A stretch of DNA of 5,247 nt. Origin: Bacteroidales bacterium (GTDB lineage: Bacteria > Bacteroidota > Bacteroidia > Bacteroidales > WCHB1-69). The translations under genes and the position numbers were made by a program. The stretch lies in the NCBI GenBank assembly GCA_024400715.1, contig JAKSMH010000116.1, forward strand, positions 1 to 5,247, given 5' to 3'. Each line of letters opens with the position of its first letter. The first letter of the stretch is position 1. The notes beneath the pieces are model-generated. The model searched no databases, was not told where the DNA came from, and saw only the letters and a list, made by a program, of their open reading frames with translations. Positions 1-5,247 of this stretch are shown here, piece after piece.

Positions 1-240
1 TTGCTTTGCTCCCGATTCTTTAATCTAAATGAAATCTATTTTGAAAAACCTTTGAAAAAAAATTACGCCGAAATAGATTCTTTTATTATTTATATGTGTA
101 TCGAGGGAAACGTCCAGTGCTTTACCGAAGAGGAGCAAATTGAGTTGAAACAGGGTGAAGTAATGCTGGTCCCGGCTTCAACCAATGAGCTAAACCTAAT
201 CCCGACTCAAAAAAGTAAATTGTTGGAAGTTTATCTATAA
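1..240 (+). CDS. manA: mannose-6-phosphate isomerase, class I (C-terminal part, 5' end outside window)
   Basis: This is the last 79 codons of a gene that begins before the window; the reading frame is open from base 1 and ends at TAA 238-240. The segment DSFIIYMCIEGNVQ followed by LKQGEVMLVPAS and the terminal LLEVYL fits the C-terminal cupin/jelly-roll domain of type I phosphomannose isomerases. These enzymes interconvert mannose-6-phosphate and fructose-6-phosphate in the cytoplasm, feeding GDP-mannose and fucose synthesis or mannose use. The zinc ligands and catalytic residues lie in the N-terminal part, outside this window, so activity cannot be judged. No terminator follows: the promoter of the next gene starts within two bases of the stop codon. 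The TTG at base 1 is only an in-frame codon, not a supported start. Another cupin-domain protein is possible but less likely. Confidence 0.8.
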   Translation: MLCSRFFNLNEIYFEKPLKKNYAEIDSFIIYMCIEGNVQCFTEEEQIELKQGEVMLVPASTNELNLIPTQKSKLLEVYL

Positions 241-241
241 A

Positions 242-273
242 TTGGCGATTTTGATAGAAATAATGTATATTTG
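242..273 (+). promoter_or_regulatory. Bacteroidota-type promoter of lolD
   Basis: TATATTTG at 266-273 is a perfect match to the Bacteroidota -7 element TAnnTTTG. A TTG at 242-244 lies 21 bases upstream, in the range expected for the -33 element of this promoter class. Transcription would begin near 278-281, giving a leader of only about 14 bases before the lolD ATG. The promoter fits in the 53 bases between manA and lolD. The -33 match is minimal, so the -7 box carries most of the support. Confidence 0.65.
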
Positions 274-293
274 CAACTTCAAATGCAGTGAAA

Positions 294-953
294 ATGATAC
301 AGCTAAGTCATATTGACAAAAGTTTCGGCTCACTTAAGGTCCTAAAGGATGTCTCTTTAGAATTTGAATCATCCAAAGTGATTACCATTGTCGGTCCATC
401 CGGAGCGGGAAAGTCAACTTTGCTGCACTTAATCGGAACGTTGGATAGACCGGATAGGGGAGACATCGTTATTGACGGTGTGAAAGTCAATGATTTGAAT
501 GATGACGCACTGTCTGATTTCCGTGGCAAACATATTGGTTTCGTTTTCCAGTTTCACCACTTGCTTCCCGAATTTTCGGCAATGGAAAATGTGATGCTTC
601 CTATGCTGATTGCAGGCAAGACAAAGACCGAAGCTAAATCGCGAGCACAGGAATTGTTGTCGTTCTTGAAACTGGACGCCCGTGTGGGACATAAGCCGTC
701 AGAGTTGTCGGGTGGCGAACAGCAACGTATGGCCGTGGCCCGTGCGTTGGCCAATAATCCCGACCTGATTTTGGCAGACGAACCGTCTGGAAACCTGGAT
801 ACAGAAAATGCCAAAAATCTCCATCAGCTCTTTTTTGATTTGCGCGACCAATTTCATCAGACTTTCGTCATCGTGACACATAACGACGAGTTGGCTCGCC
901 TTTCTGACCGCCGGGTGGTGATGCGTGACGGCGAAATTATTTCAGCAGAATAA
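294..953 (+). CDS. lolD: LolD-like lipoprotein-releasing ABC transporter, ATP-binding subunit
   Basis: The product (219 aa from ATG 294) is a complete ABC ATPase of the LolD/MacB group. Counting from this ATG, Walker [10 protein letters not shown] is at residues 34-42, the Q-loop Gln at 86, the signature LSGGEQQR at 138-145, Walker B LILADE at 158-163, the D-loop SGNLD directly after it, and the switch His at 196. The stretch [21 protein letters not shown] around the Q-loop is characteristic of LolD rather than FtsE or MacB. LolD powers the LolCE complex, which extracts lipoproteins from the inner membrane and passes them to LolA. No lolC or lolE gene adjoins it here, so its membrane partner must be encoded elsewhere. 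ATG 294 was chosen because [12 protein letters not shown] matches the usual family start; GTG 288 would add two residues. pepD follows 40 bases downstream with no terminator between, so the two may be co-transcribed. Confidence 0.88.
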   Translation: MIQLSHIDKSFGSLKVLKDVSLEFESSKVITIVGPSGAGKSTLLHLIGTLDRPDRGDIVIDGVKVNDLNDDALSDFRGKHIGFVFQFHHLLPEFSAMENVMLPMLIAGKTKTEAKSRAQELLSFLKLDARVGHKPSELSGGEQQRMAVARALANNPDLILADEPSGNLDTENAKNLHQLFFDLRDQFHQTFVIVTHNDELARLSDRRVVMRDGEIISAE

Positions 954-993
954 TTACAATATCAATAAATTAACAACTTAAAAAAACACAAAG

Positions 994-2457
994 ATGAACG
1001 AAGAAATCAAAAAATTGTATCCCAAACAGTTATGGGAAAATTTTAGCAACATTTGCTCTGTGCCACATCCCTCAAAACACGAAGCTCAATTGGCAGCTTT
1101 CTTGAAAAATTGGGCAGAAAAGAACAAAGTTGAATGTATTCAGGATAAAACGGGCAACCTCGTTTTCCGTGTTCCTGCTACCAAGGGTATGGAAAAACGT
1201 ACACCTGTCATCCTTCAAGGCCATATTGATATGGTTCCTCAGGCCAATAGCGATAAAAAACACGATTTTACCAAGGATCCTATCGAAACCATCATTGACA
1301 ATGGTTGGGTAAGAGCTAACGGTACGACTTTGGGTGCCGACAACGGTATCGGTGCCGCAGCCGCCTTGGCAGTTCTTGTAGATAAAAAAATTGCCCACGG
1401 ACCAGTTGAAGTTTTGTGTACGGTGGATGAAGAAACTGGTATGACCGGTGCTTTCGGCTTGAAAAAAGGCCTGTTGAATGGCAAAATCCTTATCAATTTG
1501 GATTCTGAAACAGAAGGCGAGCTTTATTTGGGTTGCGCTGGTGGCTTGGATGCCAATATTACTATGAAATATAAGGAAAAAGCTGTTCCTGCCGGTATGA
1601 AGGCATTACAGTTGTTTATTACGGGCTTGAAAGGCGGCCATTCCGGTATGGATATCAATTTGGGCCGTGCCAATGCCAACAAACTGTTGGTGAGAGTGTT
1701 GAAGTCGTCTATCGACCAATACGAAGCCAACATTTGTTCTGTTAAGGCCGGTAGCTTGCGCAACGCCATTCCTCGTGAAGCCGTCGCCGTGGTGGTTCTT
1801 CCAGAAGACAAGGTGGCTGCTTACAAACGCTTCGTGAAGAAGTTTGCCGACACGGTCAAGGCTGAGTTCGCCCTCACCGAACCCGATATGGAAGTTAAGG
1901 TGAGCATCGTGGATACCCCAAAGAAAATGATTGTGGAAGAAGCCCAAAAACGTATCGTCAATCTGGTCTTCGCTATTCCTAACGGCGTTCAACGAATGAG
2001 CGACTCAATGAAGGATTTGGTGGAAACTTCTAATAACCTGGCTATTTTCAATGCCGAAAAAGGCGAGTTGTCACTGAAGTGCCTCCTCCGCAGCTCCGTG
2101 GATTCCGCTAAGGAAGCGCTGGGACAAAAGATGACCGCTATCGCCGAATTGGCAGGTGCCGAAATCGAACTTACCGGCGCTTATCCAGGATGGAAACCTA
2201 ATATGGATTCTCCAATTTTGAAGACTTGTATGGAAGTCTATAAGAAGAAATTCAAAAAAGAACCCGTTACAATGGCTATCCACGCCGGTTTGGAATGCGG
2301 CTTGTTCGGTGTTTGCTATCCTGATTGGGATATGATCTCATTCGGACCTACCATCAGCCATCCTCACTCTCCAGACGAAAAGGTGAATATCGAATCCGTG
2401 GGCACATTCTGGGATTTCCTCGTGGAAGTTCTGAAGAATGTTCCCGTACAAAAATAA
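994..2457 (+). CDS. pepD: cytosolic non-specific dipeptidase (aminoacyl-histidine dipeptidase, M20 family)
   Basis: The product (487 aa, the usual full length) is a PepD-type di-zinc peptidase that splits dipeptides, including Xaa-His such as carnosine, in the cytoplasm. The metal ligands and catalytic residues can be placed: H77 and D79 in QGHIDM, bridging D116 in GADNGIGAA, the E146-E147 pair in DEETGMTGAFG, D170 in NLDSETEG, and H458 in SHPHSPDEKV near the C-terminus. GGHSG (H216) lies in the lid/dimerisation domain, which spans roughly residues 190-390. The spacing of these residues matches characterised PepD proteins. The start is set by ATG 994, with an in-frame TAA at 979-981 and an A-rich leader without a clear Shine-Dalgarno sequence. 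No TAnnTTTG box is seen in the 40 bases before it, so it probably relies on the lolD promoter. A strong hairpin follows the stop codon. Confidence 0.95.
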   Translation: MNEEIKKLYPKQLWENFSNICSVPHPSKHEAQLAAFLKNWAEKNKVECIQDKTGNLVFRVPATKGMEKRTPVILQGHIDMVPQANSDKKHDFTKDPIETIIDNGWVRANGTTLGADNGIGAAAALAVLVDKKIAHGPVEVLCTVDEETGMTGAFGLKKGLLNGKILINLDSETEGELYLGCAGGLDANITMKYKEKAVPAGMKALQLFITGLKGGHSGMDINLGRANANKLLVRVLKSSIDQYEANICSVKAGSLRNAIPREAVAVVVLPEDKVAAYKRFVKKFADTVKAEFALTEPDMEVKVSIVDTPKKMIVEEAQKRIVNLVFAIPNGVQRMSDSMKDLVETSNNLAIFNAEKGELSLKCLLRSSVDSAKEALGQKMTAIAELAGAEIELTGAYPGWKPNMDSPILKTCMEVYKKKFKKEPVTMAIHAGLECGLFGVCYPDWDMISFGPTISHPHSPDEKVNIESVGTFWDFLVEVLKNVPVQK

Positions 2458-2472
2458 TGTGTTAAAGTAAAT

Positions 2473-2518
2473 TGAATTAGGAAGTCGGGAAATTCTTGTT
2501 TCTTGACTTCCTAATTTA
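2473..2518 (+). terminator. intrinsic terminator-like hairpin after pepD
   Basis: AATTAGGAAGTC (2475-2486) pairs perfectly with GACTTCCTAATT (2505-2516). The helix continues inward through GGGAAA (2487-2492) with TTTCTT (2499-2504), including two G-U pairs, leaving a six-base loop. Two further pairs are possible at the outer end. The total is about 20 pairs, followed by TTATTAT. It starts 16 bases after the pepD stop and ends 31 bases before tlyA. The T-rich tail is interrupted by A, so termination may be partial; the sequence could act on either strand. Confidence 0.75.
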
Positions 2519-2549
2519 TTATCCGAATAATCAATAATTGTGATGGTTT

Positions 2550-3347
2550 ATGCGTCTTGATAAATATTTGGTTGAAAATCATTTTTTTACATCTCGTGAA
2601 CGTGCTCAGGATGCCATTGCCCAAAAAACGGTGATGCTGAATGGAAAATTGGTGGACAAACCGTCAAAAGATATTGCTGAAACGGACGAGGTGACGGTCA
2701 TCGATATTTTTAACAAGTTCGTGAGTAGGGGCGGTTTGAAGTTGGAAAAGGCAATCAATGACTTTCAACTGGATTTCGTGGGAAAACGTGTGTTGGACGT
2801 GGGAAGTTCCACTGGCGGATTTACGGATTGTGCCCTGCAGTGTGGAGCTGATTTTGTGGTGGCCGTTGATGTGGGAACCAATCAACTTCACCCGACCTTG
2901 AGAGCGTCAAATCAGATCTTGTCTATTGAAAATAAGGATTTTCGAGATCTGACTTTGGAAGATGTTGAAAATCAAAAGTTTGATTGGATTGTCTCCGATG
3001 TTTCCTTTATTTCGTTGACCTATTTATTCCCCTATTTCAAAACGTTTATGAAAGAAAATACTCGCTTGATGTTGTTGATAAAACCCCAATTTGAAGCTGG
3101 GGCATCCTTCCTCAATCGTAGCGGCATCGTGACGGATGACAAAGGTTATAAAACGGCTATCCAACGGGTGTTGGCTGAAGCAACCATCGATGGCTTTTAT
3201 TTGAATAATATCGCTGTTTCAACTTTATTCGAGAAGAATAAAAATGTTGAGTTTTTGGCTTTGTTTTCTCAAAAGGATACGGGTTTTCGTTATAAATTTG
3301 AAACATTGTCGGAACAAGTGAAAAAAGCCAAGCAAAATTTGCGTTAA
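2550..3347 (+). CDS. tlyA: TlyA family rRNA 2'-O-methyltransferase (S4 + FtsJ/RrmJ domains)
   Basis: The product (265 aa, normal family length) opens with an S4 RNA-binding domain (MRLDKYLVENHFFTSRERAQ, about residues 1-60). The linker FVSRGGLKL leads into an FtsJ-type Rossmann methyltransferase domain. The SAM-binding motif is DVGSSTGGFTD at 83-93. The candidate K-D-K-E catalytic tetrad is K64, D150 (SDVSF), K178 (IKPQFE) and E234 (NVEFLALF), matching the spacing reported for mycobacterial TlyA. TlyA enzymes methylate ribose 2'-OH groups of cytidines in rRNA. The older label haemolysin A is historical, and the rRNA target in Bacteroidota is inferred from homology. An in-frame TGA at 2541-2543 makes ATG 2550 the first usable start. 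The gene is noticeably AT-rich in its second half. No convincing promoter is seen between the upstream hairpin and the start. tadA follows after 23 bases, probably in the same transcript. Confidence 0.9.
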   Translation: MRLDKYLVENHFFTSRERAQDAIAQKTVMLNGKLVDKPSKDIAETDEVTVIDIFNKFVSRGGLKLEKAINDFQLDFVGKRVLDVGSSTGGFTDCALQCGADFVVAVDVGTNQLHPTLRASNQILSIENKDFRDLTLEDVENQKFDWIVSDVSFISLTYLFPYFKTFMKENTRLMLLIKPQFEAGASFLNRSGIVTDDKGYKTAIQRVLAEATIDGFYLNNIAVSTLFEKNKNVEFLALFSQKDTGFRYKFETLSEQVKKAKQNLR

Positions 3348-3370
3348 TCAGTTTAATTTGTTGATTTATA

Positions 3371-3802
3371 ATGAATGACGAGTATTTTATGCGTTGTGCC
3401 CTGAACGAAGCACAAGACGCCTTAGAGGAAAACGAGGTGCCGGTTGGCGCAGTGGCCGTGGCCAATGGCCAGATTATAGGCAAGGGACATAACCGAACGC
3501 AGCTGTTGCACGACGTGACCGCACACGCCGAAATGCAGGCTATCACGGCGGCAGCCAATTATCTGGGTGCTAAATACTTAAACGAATGTACTCTGTATGT
3601 TACCTTAGAGCCGTGTGTGATGTGTGCGGGAGCCATCGCCTGGGCCCAAGTGGGTAGGGTGGTGTATGCCGCTTCGGATCCTAAAAAAGGGTACTCGCTA
3701 ATTCCCCAAAATTTACTTCATCCCAAGACAGAAGTGTGTAAGGGCGTTTTGGAATCGGAAGCCTCCCTTTTGCTAAAAGATTTTTTTGATAAAAAACGCT
3801 AG
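3371..3802 (+). CDS. tadA: tRNA-specific adenosine deaminase (tRNA adenosine-34 to inosine)
   Basis: The product (143 aa) is a small zinc deaminase of the CDA/TadA fold. The zinc and catalytic motif is HAE (H52-E54, with E54 as proton shuttle), and the second motif PCVMC (residues 81-85) supplies the two Cys ligands. EVPVGAV near residue 22, HN at 40-41 and the DPKKGY segment at 103-108 also fit TadA rather than cytidine or guanine deaminases. TadA converts A34 to inosine in the anticodon of tRNA-Arg(ACG), which is needed to read CGN codons, and it is essential in many bacteria. An in-frame TGA at 3362-3364 leaves ATG 3371 as the first start. The 23-base gap to tlyA contains no full promoter box, suggesting a tlyA-tadA unit. 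The stop codon TAG at 3800-3802 lies inside a small A/T-flanked hairpin. Confidence 0.94.
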   Translation: MNDEYFMRCALNEAQDALEENEVPVGAVAVANGQIIGKGHNRTQLLHDVTAHAEMQAITAAANYLGAKYLNECTLYVTLEPCVMCAGAIAWAQVGRVVYAASDPKKGYSLIPQNLLHPKTEVCKGVLESEASLLLKDFFDKKR

Positions 3803-3809
3803 CCGTTTT
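3793..3809 (+). terminator. possible weak terminator overlapping the tadA stop
   Basis: AAAACG (3793-3798) pairs perfectly with CGTTTT (3804-3809) around a five-base loop containing the TAG stop codon. It is followed by the T-rich stretch CTTAGTTTCTT. The stem has only two G-C pairs, so it is weak; it is the only terminator candidate directly after tadA. Confidence 0.35.
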
Positions 3810-3853
3810 CTTAGTTTCTTAATGATTTGGTTATAACGTGTGTCCACGAAGTA

Positions 3854-3933
3854 GTGACGTGGCGTGCTGTGTCGCATTGCATCGTGCCGCGTAGTGTCGC
3901 TATGTGTGGTCCAGATGCGGTGCGCCACGTCAC
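3854..3933. repeat. long inverted repeat (11 bp perfect, about 20 bp with G-U pairs)
   Basis: GTGACGTGGCG (3854-3864) is the exact reverse complement of CGCCACGTCAC (3923-3933). As RNA on the plus strand the pairing continues inward, 3865-3873 with 3914-3922, through Watson-Crick and several G-U pairs. This gives a helix of about 20 pairs around a 40-base loop. The G-U pairs would be mismatches in RNA from the minus strand, which favours plus-strand transcription if the structure is functional. Confidence 0.7.
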
Positions 3934-3987
3934 CGTAAGAAGGCAGCAAGGATCCGCGGGAGCGATTGGAATGGCGCCGAAGGCGGT

Positions 3988-4042
3988 GCGAGCGCAGCGA
4001 GCACGGAACCCATGGAAAGCGCGACGGCGAGCGTTAGCGAGC
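3988..4042. repeat. two imperfect copies of a GCGAGCG-n-AGCGAGC motif
   Basis: GCGAGCGCAGCGAGC (3988-4002) and GCGAGCGTTAGCGAGC (4027-4042) are near-identical copies 39 bases apart; they differ only by C versus TT at the centre. Each copy is itself a direct repeat of GCGAGC, and both are followed by a CGG (ACGG and CGG). They form the most GC-rich part of the intergenic block. Confidence 0.65.
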
Positions 4043-4060
4043 CGGACCGCCCAAATAATC

Positions 4061-4079
4061 AAAAAAAATCATTTTTTTT
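4061..4079. terminator. A8-TCA-T8 hairpin, possible bidirectional terminator end
   Basis: Eight A (4061-4068), TCA, then eight T (4072-4079) form a perfect A/T stem directly after the GC-rich block. A T-run after GC-rich sequence could end plus-strand transcripts, and the A-run read on the other strand gives a T-run for minus-strand transcripts. There is no strong GC hairpin immediately before it, so the call is tentative. Confidence 0.4.
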
Positions 4080-4113
4080 CATCCCCAACAGCTATAATCT
4101 CCACAAAAATTAG

Positions 4114-4121
4114 TATCTTTG
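4114..4121 (+). promoter_or_regulatory. Bacteroidota -7 promoter element of the beta-CASP gene
   Basis: TATCTTTG is a perfect TAnnTTTG box. Transcription would start near 4126-4129, about 15 bases before the ATG at 4143, leaving a short A-rich leader. No TTG is visible at the expected -33 distance (around 4090-4094), so the element stands on the -7 match and its position. Confidence 0.65.
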
Positions 4122-4142
4122 CAACAATAAAAACATAAATTT

Positions 4143-5247
4143 ATGAAAATAGATTTTTTAGGCGCCACCGAAGAGGTTACCGGTAGCAAGTTCTTGATAA
4201 CCACACATAAAGGGACCAAAATCCTCTTGGACTGCGGTATGTACCAGGGTAAAGGCCTGGAAACGGACGGTATGAACCGCGACCTCGGCTTTGAACCTTC
4301 GGAAATTGACTATCTGCTTCTGTCTCACGCCCATATCGACCATTCGGGCTTGATTCCCTACATCTGCAAATTGGGCTTCAAGGGTACAGTTTTCTGTACG
4401 CACGCCACCCGCGACCTGTGCTCCATTATGCTTCCCGATTCGGGACACATTCAAGAAACCGATACCATACAGTTCAACAAAAAGCGTGCCAAACAAAACC
4501 TGCCGCCCGTAGAACCCATCTACACGATGGAAGACGCAGCCAACAGTCTGTCGCATTTCGTCAGTTTTCCCTACGACCACGAATTTGCCGTTGAAAACGA
4601 CTTCAAGGTGAAATTCATCGACACGGGCCACATGCTGGGAAGCAGCGCGGTTTACATCACGTTTACGGAAAAGAGAAAAAAGAAAACACTCTGCTACACC
4701 GGCGACATCGGCCGCTACAACAAACGCATTCTTCCCGACCCCAAGCCCTTCCCGCAAGCCGACTATATCATTACGGAGTCAACCTACGGCGATCGGCTCC
4801 ACACTACCTTGGACACCGCCGAACAGGACTTGGCCCTCATCGTCAAGGACGCGTGTGCTCAACGCAAGGGCAAACTGCTGATTCCGTCGTTCGCCATTGG
4901 CCGTACCCAGGAAATCGTGTATGCGCTCCACCGCCTAAAACTGGCCCAGGTGCTTCCCGACGTGGAAATCTTCGTGGACAGTCCGCTGGCCGTTTCCGCC
5001 ACCAACATCTATCGCCTGCACAAGGAATGCTTTAACGAGGAAATGCGCGAGTTTATGGAGAGTTCCGCCGACCCCTTCGGTTTTGAGAAACTGCACTACG
5101 TCCGCACCACCGACGATTCCAAGAAACTCAATACCTACAATCGTCCCTGCATTATCATCTCGGCTTCGGGGATGATGGAAGCCGGCCGTATCAAGCACCA
5201 CCTGGCCAACAATATCGAAAATCCGCGCACCACGCCTTCGCGCGTCG
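4143..5247 (+). CDS. metallo-beta-lactamase/beta-CASP family nuclease-like protein (3' end outside window)
   Basis: An open frame of 368 codons runs from ATG 4143 to the window edge without a stop; an in-frame TAA at 4128-4130 excludes a longer start. The MBL metal-site motifs are intact: D30 in LLDCG, HAHIDH (H62, H64, D66, H67), H163 in DTGHMLGS and D188 in YTGDIG. The beta-CASP part follows, with ITESTYGDR (E212, motif A), IPSFAIGRTQE at 247-257, VDSPLA at 278-283 and SASGMMEAGRIKHHL from 340. This order is that of CPSF73/YsxA-like cytoplasmic RNA nucleases, usually about 460 aa, so roughly 90 residues, including motifs B and C, lie outside. The RNA substrate is unknown, and the RNase role is inferred from the family. 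The last residues (PRTTPSRV) depart from the hydrophobic strand expected after NPR. The gene is GC-richer than tlyA, has its own promoter box and appears to be a separate unit. Confidence 0.88.
   Translation, partial: MKIDFLGATEEVTGSKFLITTHKGTKILLDCGMYQGKGLETDGMNRDLGFEPSEIDYLLLSHAHIDHSGLIPYICKLGFKGTVFCTHATRDLCSIMLPDSGHIQETDTIQFNKKRAKQNLPPVEPIYTMEDAANSLSHFVSFPYDHEFAVENDFKVKFIDTGHMLGSSAVYITFTEKRKKKTLCYTGDIGRYNKRILPDPKPFPQADYIITESTYGDRLHTTLDTAEQDLALIVKDACAQRKGKLLIPSFAIGRTQEIVYALHRLKLAQVLPDVEIFVDSPLAVSATNIYRLHKECFNEEMREFMESSADPFGFEKLHYVRTTDDSKKLNTYNRPCIIISASGMMEAGRIKHHLANNIENPRTTPSRV

Larger units (their letters stand above)
3841..4052. other. GC-rich, repeat-like intergenic block without a supported gene
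   Basis: The 340 bases between tadA and the next gene (3803-4142) hold no convincing coding sequence. Bases 3841-4050 are about 64 % GC by hand count, against AT-rich flanks on both sides. The block contains a long inverted repeat (3854-3933), a repeat of the 7-mer GTGTCGC (3869-3875 and 3894-3900), and paired GCGAGC motifs (3988-4042). A six-base pairing GGCGGT (3982-3987) with ACCGCC (4046-4051) could close a larger fold. Open frames across it translate into Arg- or Ala/Ser-rich low-complexity peptides (for example from TTG 3827 or ATG 3904) with no recognisable domain. A dispersed intergenic repeat or a structured non-coding RNA are the main explanations. Which one applies cannot be decided from this window. 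Confidence 0.6.

Noticed and set aside
1606..1992. Minus-strand open frame of 128 codons inside pepD
   Set aside because: It is antisense to a well-conserved full-length dipeptidase and has no family features.
3348..3370. Possible promoter TTAATTTG before tadA
   Set aside because: The second base of the TAnnTTTG box does not match and there is no -33 element at the right distance; co-transcription with tlyA is simpler.
3157..3558. Minus-strand open frame of 133 codons across the tlyA-tadA junction
   Set aside because: It overlaps the conserved ends of both genes, including the TadA HAE motif, and its translation is not recognisable.
3854..3933. Terminal inverted repeats of a small transposon or MITE
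   Set aside because: The arms are only 80 bases apart end to end, no flanking target-site duplication is visible and there is no transposase; a hairpin is the simpler reading.
3841..4052. CRISPR array or tRNA/rRNA gene in the GC-rich block
   Set aside because: The repeats are too short, too few and irregularly spaced for a CRISPR array, and no tRNA cloverleaf or conserved rRNA segment could be found.
3827..4138. Open frame of 103 codons (TTG start), and an overlapping 69-codon frame from ATG 3904, through the GC-rich block
   Set aside because: The translations are Arg-rich or Ala/Ser-rich low complexity, follow the repeat structure, run on through the A8/T8 hairpin and promoter of the next gene, and show no known domain.
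4158..4757. Minus-strand open frame of 199 codons
   Set aside because: It lies wholly opposite the beta-CASP gene, whose metal-binding motifs are intact in the plus frame; the minus translation has no recognisable motif.

Overview
The window looks like a piece of a Bacteroidota chromosome, most likely order Bacteroidales. This is inferred from two promoters of the TAnnTTTG type typical of that phylum, from A-rich start regions without clear Shine-Dalgarno sequences, and from the character of the proteins. No rRNA, tRNA, CRISPR array, transposase or phage gene is visible.

Layout. Positions 1-240 hold the 3' end of a type I mannose-6-phosphate isomerase gene (manA). A promoter directly after its stop codon leads into lolD (294-953), the ATPase of the lipoprotein-release ABC transporter. 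After 40 bases comes pepD (994-2457), an M20-family cytosolic dipeptidase. A strong hairpin at 2473-2518 closes that unit. Next come tlyA (2550-3347), an S4/FtsJ-type RNA 2'-O-methyltransferase, and 23 bases later tadA (3371-3802), the tRNA adenosine deaminase. A 340-base stretch without a convincing gene follows (3803-4142). Most of it is a GC-rich, repeat-like block (about 64 % GC over 3841-4050) with a long imperfect stem and paired GCGAGC motifs. It ends in an A8/T8 hairpin and a clear Bacteroidota promoter. From 4143 to the window end runs a metallo-beta-lactamase/beta-CASP nuclease-like gene, cut off at its 3' end.

How the genes fit together. All identified genes are core housekeeping functions: sugar-phosphate conversion, envelope lipoprotein sorting, peptide turnover, RNA methylation, tRNA editing and probable RNA processing. 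tlyA, tadA and the beta-CASP gene form a loose RNA-maturation neighbourhood. The protein-coding part is ordinary. The least explained element is the GC-rich intergenic block, which could be a dispersed repeat or a structured RNA. I see no convincing evidence of a new multi-gene system here.
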